Origin: Oscillospiraceae bacterium
GTDB taxonomy: Bacteria; Bacillota; Clostridia; Oscillospirales; Acutalibacteraceae
DNA: 24,407 nt
Direction: 5' to 3'
NCBI GenBank assembly: GCA_022508705.1
Contig: JAFLUO010000016.1
Coordinates: 1-24,407, forward strand
Part shown: piece by piece, positions 21,000-24,407 of the stretch
Position numbering within the stretch: the stretch's first letter is position 1
How the letters are laid out: each line of letters starts with the position of its first letter
Notes under the pieces: model-generated
Seen by the model: the letters and a program-made list of their open reading frames with translations, nothing else
Database searches by the model: none
What the model was told of the DNA's origin: nothing
Made by a program: the position numbers and the translations under genes

Positions 21000-22508
21000 T
21001 TAATGTTCTATCCAATCTCTTGAGCGTTCAACTGCACGAAGCCAGCCGTGGTAATACTTGTTTCTGTCTTCAATAGCCATTTTCGGCTCAAAGAGCTTAT
21101 CTACCTGACGGATTTGGGCAATTTCATCAGTATCTTTCCAAAAACCGACTGCAAGGCCTGCAAGATAAGCGGCACCAATAGCCGTTGTTTCAACCATTTG
21201 CGGTCTGTTAACGGGGGTTCTTATAAGGTCTGCCTGAATTTGCATCATTACGTCGGAAACGGATGCGCCACCGTCAACTCTAAGCTCAAAAAGGTCAATA
21301 TCAGAATCCTGTTTCATTGCTTCAAGCAAATCTGTCATCTGGTAAGCTATTGCTTCTAAAACACTGCGGCAGATGTGCGCACGGTTAACGCCCCTTGTCA
21401 TGCCTACAATAGTTCCTCTTGCATACATATCCCAATAGGGTGCGCCAAGTCCCGTAAATGCAGGAACAAAGTAAATTCCGTTTGCATCCTTAACACTTTC
21501 CGCCAATTCATCACAGCGGGCAGCATGGTCTATTATGTGTAAATCATCACGAAGCCACTTAATAACCGAGCCTGCGTTAAAGGCAGAGCCCTCAATAGCA
21601 TAGGTTACCTTGCCGTCAAGACCCCATGCAACGCCCGTAACAAGATTGTGGTTTGATTCAACTCTTTTTTCGCCTGTGTTCATAAGTAAAAAGCAGCCTG
21701 TGCCGTATGTATTCTTAGCCTGACCGGGTCTAATGCAGCCTTGACCGAAAAGTGCAGCAGGCTGGTCGCCTATTGCACCTGCAATGGGAACACCTGCAAG
21801 CTCTTCGAGCCCCATAACGCCTGAGGCAACCTCCCCGTAAACCATACTTGACGGTTTAACCTCAGGGAGCATAGACATAGGGATTCCAAGCTTTTCGCAA
21901 AGGTATTCATCCCAGCAAAGTCTGTCAACGTCAAAAATCATGGTGCGGGAAGCGTTTGAATAATCCGTAACGTGAACTTTTCCGCCTGTCAAATTCCATA
22001 TAAGCCACGTTTCAACCGTGCCGAAAAGAAGCTCGCCTTTTTCTGCAAGCTCTTTCGCCTCGGGAACGTTTTCAAGAATCCATTTAATTTTTGTTGCAGA
22101 AAAGTAGGCATCAACAACAAGACCAGTGTGCTTTTTTATGTACTCCGTAAGCTCTTTGTCTTTTTTTATTTCCTCGCACATTTCCGCTGTGCGCCTGCAC
22201 TGCCAGACAATAGCGTTGTAAACGGGCTTTCCCGTTGCTTTATCCCAAATCAAAGTAGTTTCACGCTGATTTGTAATACCTATTGCGGCAATATCCTCCG
22301 CAGTAGCACCGCTTGTAGCCATAACCTCGGTTGCGGACTGAAGCTGTGAGAAAAGAATAGACATAGGGCTGTGTTCAACCCACCCTGCCTGCGGATAAAT
22401 CTGAGTAAATTCGTGCTGAGCCTTTGCGCAAATCTTTCCGTTTACGTCAAAAAGAATTGCTCTTGAGCTTGTTGTTCCCTGGTCAAGCGCCATAACATAT
22501 TTTTTCAT
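21000..22508 (-). CDS. glpK: Glycerol kinase
   Basis: A 502-residue FGGY-family kinase of standard GlpK length (glycerol + ATP to glycerol-3-phosphate). Visible: the ATP-site start ALDQGTTSSRAILFD (7-21), NQRETTLIWD with the glycerol-binding Arg-Glu pair, IVWQCRR, GAIGDQPAALFGQG with the catalytic Asp, NTYGTGCFLLMNTG, and GLGAPYWD in the C-terminal domain. In Gram-positive GlpKs activated by HPr, a His in a YHFYG-type segment precedes the PIAG-GDQ block. Here the segment reads EVASGVMGLEELAG with no His, so PTS phosphorylation control is probably absent. AGGGAG lies 8 bases before ATG 22508, and a candidate promoter is at 22557-22585. First gene of an operon with DUF3267 and malic enzyme. No glpF or glpO is in the window. 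Confidence 0.97.
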   Translation of the reverse strand: MKKYVMALDQGTTSSRAILFDVNGKICAKAQHEFTQIYPQAGWVEHSPMSILFSQLQSATEVMATSGATAEDIAAIGITNQRETTLIWDKATGKPVYNAIVWQCRRTAEMCEEIKKDKELTEYIKKHTGLVVDAYFSATKIKWILENVPEAKELAEKGELLFGTVETWLIWNLTGGKVHVTDYSNASRTMIFDVDRLCWDEYLCEKLGIPMSMLPEVKPSSMVYGEVASGVMGLEELAGVPIAGAIGDQPAALFGQGCIRPGQAKNTYGTGCFLLMNTGEKRVESNHNLVTGVAWGLDGKVTYAIEGSAFNAGSVIKWLRDDLHIIDHAARCDELAESVKDANGIYFVPAFTGLGAPYWDMYARGTIVGMTRGVNRAHICRSVLEAIAYQMTDLLEAMKQDSDIDLFELRVDGGASVSDVMMQIQADLIRTPVNRPQMVETTAIGAAYLAGLAVGFWKDTDEIAQIRQVDKLFEPKMAIEDRNKYYHGWLRAVERSRDWIEH

Positions 22509-22556
22509 AAAAATAACTCCCTTGTTTTGAATGTTAGTAAAATTTCCCTAATGTTT

Positions 22557-22585
22557 ATTTTATCACAATTTTGCACTGATAACAA
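22557..22585 (-). promoter_or_regulatory. Candidate glpK promoter
   Basis: On the minus strand, TTGTTA (22585-22580), a 17-base spacer, and TAAAAT (22562-22557), about 50 bases before the start codon. Fair match. No terminator is evident between the GH20 gene and glpK, so read-through is also possible. Confidence 0.45.
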
Positions 22586-22601
22586 CAGATAAATTACGAT
22601 A

Positions 22602-24179
22602 TTACCTACTTAATTTTTTTACCACCAGTTCAACTTTTTTATTGTCGATAAGATTGTGAAGTCCTTGCCAATGCAAAACTCTTCGGTTAAACCAAAGGGA
22701 AGAGGCAGTTTTATAAACAAAAGACGGGCAAGCTTTTTGTGGCCTTGCATAATTTACGTTAAATGTGTCTAAAAGTTTATAATAATCGTTCAGCTTATAA
22801 GAAAACGTTGAAAATGATGCATAACCCTTTTCAGCCCAGGCTTTTTCAGCAATAGCACCGAGCCGCGGGAATGTTAGGAATTCAAGTTTTTTCATATTCG
22901 GAACGTACTCTGTCCACATACAGCCCTCAATGCCCCAGGTTTCGTTGTCATTGTCAGTGAGAGCCGCCTCTGCCTCGCAAACTTTTTCAAGGGAATTCCA
23001 ACCGTAAGGAAAATCAAGATAAAAGGGATATGAATTAGCGTTTATAAGTTTTCTGCCTCGGTTAAGCTCTGTGCGCAGAATATCATTGCCGTCTGAAACT
23101 CCGTATACTGTCCACGCAATATCAGGAGAGAGATATTTTGTTTCGTTTATAGAATTACAGTTCCACATAACAGAAGAATAGCCGTTTTCCTTTAAATAAT
23201 CGCTTACTCTGCTCATAAAGAGCATTTGAAGCTCGTCCTCTGTTTTAAGTGAATGCTTTACCATTTCTTTTTGACAGTGAGGGCAAAGTTTCCAGCGTGT
23301 TTTAACCGCCTCATCTCCGCCGATATGGATTATTTTATCGGGGAAAAGTTCCATAATCTCGTCAAGCACATCGAAAACGAATTTATATGTGCTTTCTTTT
23401 CCTGCACACAGAATATCGTGCTTGACTCCCCAATGGGTTGCAACATTTAATTTGCGGTCAAAGCATGATAAATACGGGTAGCAGGCTATTGCGGCAACGC
23501 AGTGGCCGGGCACGTCAAATTCAGGAATAACCTTTATTTTTCTTTCGTGACAGTATGCGACAATTTCCCTTATATCTTCTTGTGTATAATATCCTGAGTG
23601 AGATTTAACGCCGAAATTTGTATGACTTCGTGAAGAGCCTTTTTCAGTTAAAAGGGGGTATTTTTTTATCTCGATACGCCAACCCTGATCCTCAGTCAAA
23701 TGCCAATGAAGAACATTTAACTTGTGAAGCGCCATTAAATCAACAATACGCTTAATGTCCTCTTTATTGTAAAAATATCTGCCTGTGTCAAGCAAATAAC
23801 CTCTGTATTCAAAGCGTGGGTAATCGGTAATTTCAACGTAAGGAATTTTTCCGCCGCTTTGCAAAAGCATCTGCTTAAGCGTTTGAAGTCCCCAAAAAAG
23901 TCCTGTTTCGGTTTTGGAATTTATAAATATATGTCCGTCACGGCAACAAAGCGTATAACCCTCATCGTGCTGAACAGAACTGTCAAGAGTCAGAATAATA
24001 GAGCTTTTCTTATCGTTTGTTTCTTCAAGCCGAATATTTTTATTAAAGACTTTTTTCACGAATAAGGCGAAATCTTTTGCAAAATAAAAAGGTGTTATGA
24101 CGGTTTTGTCTTCAAGAGAAAATTCTTCTTTTTCTTGATTTACTAAAAGACTGACAGGTTGGGGGATAATATTAAACAT
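22602..24179 (-). CDS. Beta-N-acetylhexosaminidase, glycoside hydrolase family 20
   Basis: A 525-residue protein. Residues 1-115 form the small alpha/beta GH20b-type domain (start NIIPQPVS). From about 120 (ITDYPRFEYRGYLLDTGRYF) begins the TIM barrel with LNVLHWHLTEDQGWRIE (154-170), IPEFDVPGH (218-226), and the catalytic Asp289-Glu290 in HIGGDEAVK, then WGIEGCMWTEYV for substrate binding. This enzyme class removes terminal GlcNAc or GalNAc by substrate-assisted catalysis. There is no signal peptide or cell-wall anchor, so it is probably cytoplasmic and trims imported oligosaccharides or recycled wall fragments. The start at 24179 has AGGAG 8 bases upstream. It is alone on its strand, divergent from the SRP RNA gene. 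Confidence 0.95.
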   Translation of the reverse strand: MFNIIPQPVSLLVNQEKEEFSLEDKTVITPFYFAKDFALFVKKVFNKNIRLEETNDKKSSIILTLDSSVQHDEGYTLCCRDGHIFINSKTETGLFWGLQTLKQMLLQSGGKIPYVEITDYPRFEYRGYLLDTGRYFYNKEDIKRIVDLMALHKLNVLHWHLTEDQGWRIEIKKYPLLTEKGSSRSHTNFGVKSHSGYYTQEDIREIVAYCHERKIKVIPEFDVPGHCVAAIACYPYLSCFDRKLNVATHWGVKHDILCAGKESTYKFVFDVLDEIMELFPDKIIHIGGDEAVKTRWKLCPHCQKEMVKHSLKTEDELQMLFMSRVSDYLKENGYSSVMWNCNSINETKYLSPDIAWTVYGVSDGNDILRTELNRGRKLINANSYPFYLDFPYGWNSLEKVCEAEAALTDNDNETWGIEGCMWTEYVPNMKKLEFLTFPRLGAIAEKAWAEKGYASFSTFSYKLNDYYKLLDTFNVNYARPQKACPSFVYKTASSLWFNRRVLHWQGLHNLIDNKKVELVVKKLSR

Positions 24180-24267
24180 AGAAAAATCTCCTGTTTATTT
24201 TTATTTAATTTTAACATATATTTTTTTTATAGCAATATTCAGAGTAATAAAATTTATCTTTTTTCTC

Positions 24268-24296
24268 TTGAAATAAGAGAATTTATATAGTATAAT
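24268..24296 (+). promoter_or_regulatory. Promoter of the SRP RNA gene
   Basis: TTGAAA (24268-24273), a 17-base spacer, and a perfect TATAAT (24291-24296). The predicted start is near 24303, at or just before the RNA. Confidence 0.85.
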
Positions 24297-24314
24297 GATA
24301 CAAGCCTTAATTTA

Positions 24315-24407
24315 GTCGTGTGCCGTGTGGGTCCTGTGCGGCGGTGCACTGCGAACCATGTCAGGCGGGGAACCGAGCAGCATTAAGCGGACTGCACCGG
24401 GCGCCAC
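24315..24407 (+). ncRNA. ffs: Signal recognition particle RNA (small bacterial type), cut by window end
   Basis: The conserved SRP helix 8 is complete. TCAGG (24361-24365), stem CGG/CCG (24366-24368 and 24373-24375) with the GGAA tetraloop (24369-24372), then AGCAGC (24376-24381) form the Ffh-binding symmetric loop. Below it CGGTGCA (24342-24348) pairs with TGCACCG (24393-24399). The 5' part GTGCCGTGTGGGTCCTGTG is typical of clostridial ffs. The 3' closing strand lies beyond the window end. Exact 5' end uncertain by about 10 bases. It is the scaffold for Ffh in co-translational targeting and is often followed by dnaX in related genomes. Confidence 0.92.

Noticed and set aside
1..24407. CRISPR arrays, rRNA genes, prophage or plasmid replication genes
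   Set aside because: No regularly spaced repeats, no rRNA-like sequence and no structural phage or replication-initiator genes were seen on either strand.

Overview
The window looks like the chromosome of a low-to-mid GC Gram-positive member of the Clostridia (Oscillospiraceae/Ruminococcaceae-like). This is an inference from several signs: AGGAGG-type ribosome binding sites, consensus TTGACA/TATAAT promoters, a clostridial hexameric-type GdhA, a short glnA followed by an ANTAR regulator, a zinc-tailed SecA, and a small SRP RNA at the right edge. Almost all space is coding. Genes lie on both strands in short operons.

Layout. (1) Positions 1-2640 look like accessory DNA: an SDR reductase, a lipoprotein with a broken or short ORF upstream, an IS3-family transposase tail, and then the 3' half of a tRNA-Val(GAC) gene with no 5' half. 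That fragment is best explained as the displaced end of an attachment site, so the left 2.6 kb may be the edge of an integrated element. (2) Positions 2640-6215 are a nitrogen-assimilation locus: gdhA (minus) divergent from glnA and an ANTAR-domain protein (plus). Both promoters are consensus. Both leaders carry a hairpin with an AAYGGC hexaloop that overlaps a terminator, which fits ANTAR-controlled antitermination. (3) Positions 6230-12174 (minus) hold an XRE regulator with a membrane anchor, then secA followed by a zinc-ribbon/TPR membrane protein and a small multi-pass membrane protein. (4) Positions 12419-17225 (plus) are a compact five-gene operon: SCP2-like protein, class III PLP aminotransferase, split transketolase (two subunits), second SCP2-like protein. 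I do not recognise this as a described pathway; it is the most interesting metabolic unit here. (5) Positions 17388-19152 are a TPR protein overlapping a DUF4037 nucleotidyltransferase-like protein. (6) Positions 19228-22508 (minus) are glpK, a DUF3267 membrane metalloprotease-like protein and malic enzyme. (7) Positions 22602-24179 (minus) encode an intracellular GH20 hexosaminidase. It is divergent from the SRP RNA gene ffs, which has a near-consensus promoter and runs off the window end.

How it fits together. GdhA and GlnA assimilate ammonium, and the ANTAR protein is the obvious candidate to control both leaders. Glycerol kinase and malic enzyme feed central carbon metabolism, and the GH20 enzyme would recycle amino sugars. 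The five-gene operon would couple a transamination to a two-carbon ketol transfer, with two probable lipid or hydrophobic-ligand carriers at its ends. The TK Pyr subunit lacks the aspartate that reads the acceptor's C2 hydroxyl in classical transketolases, so a non-sugar aldehyde acceptor is plausible. No CRISPR array, intact insertion sequence, rRNA or intact tRNA was seen.
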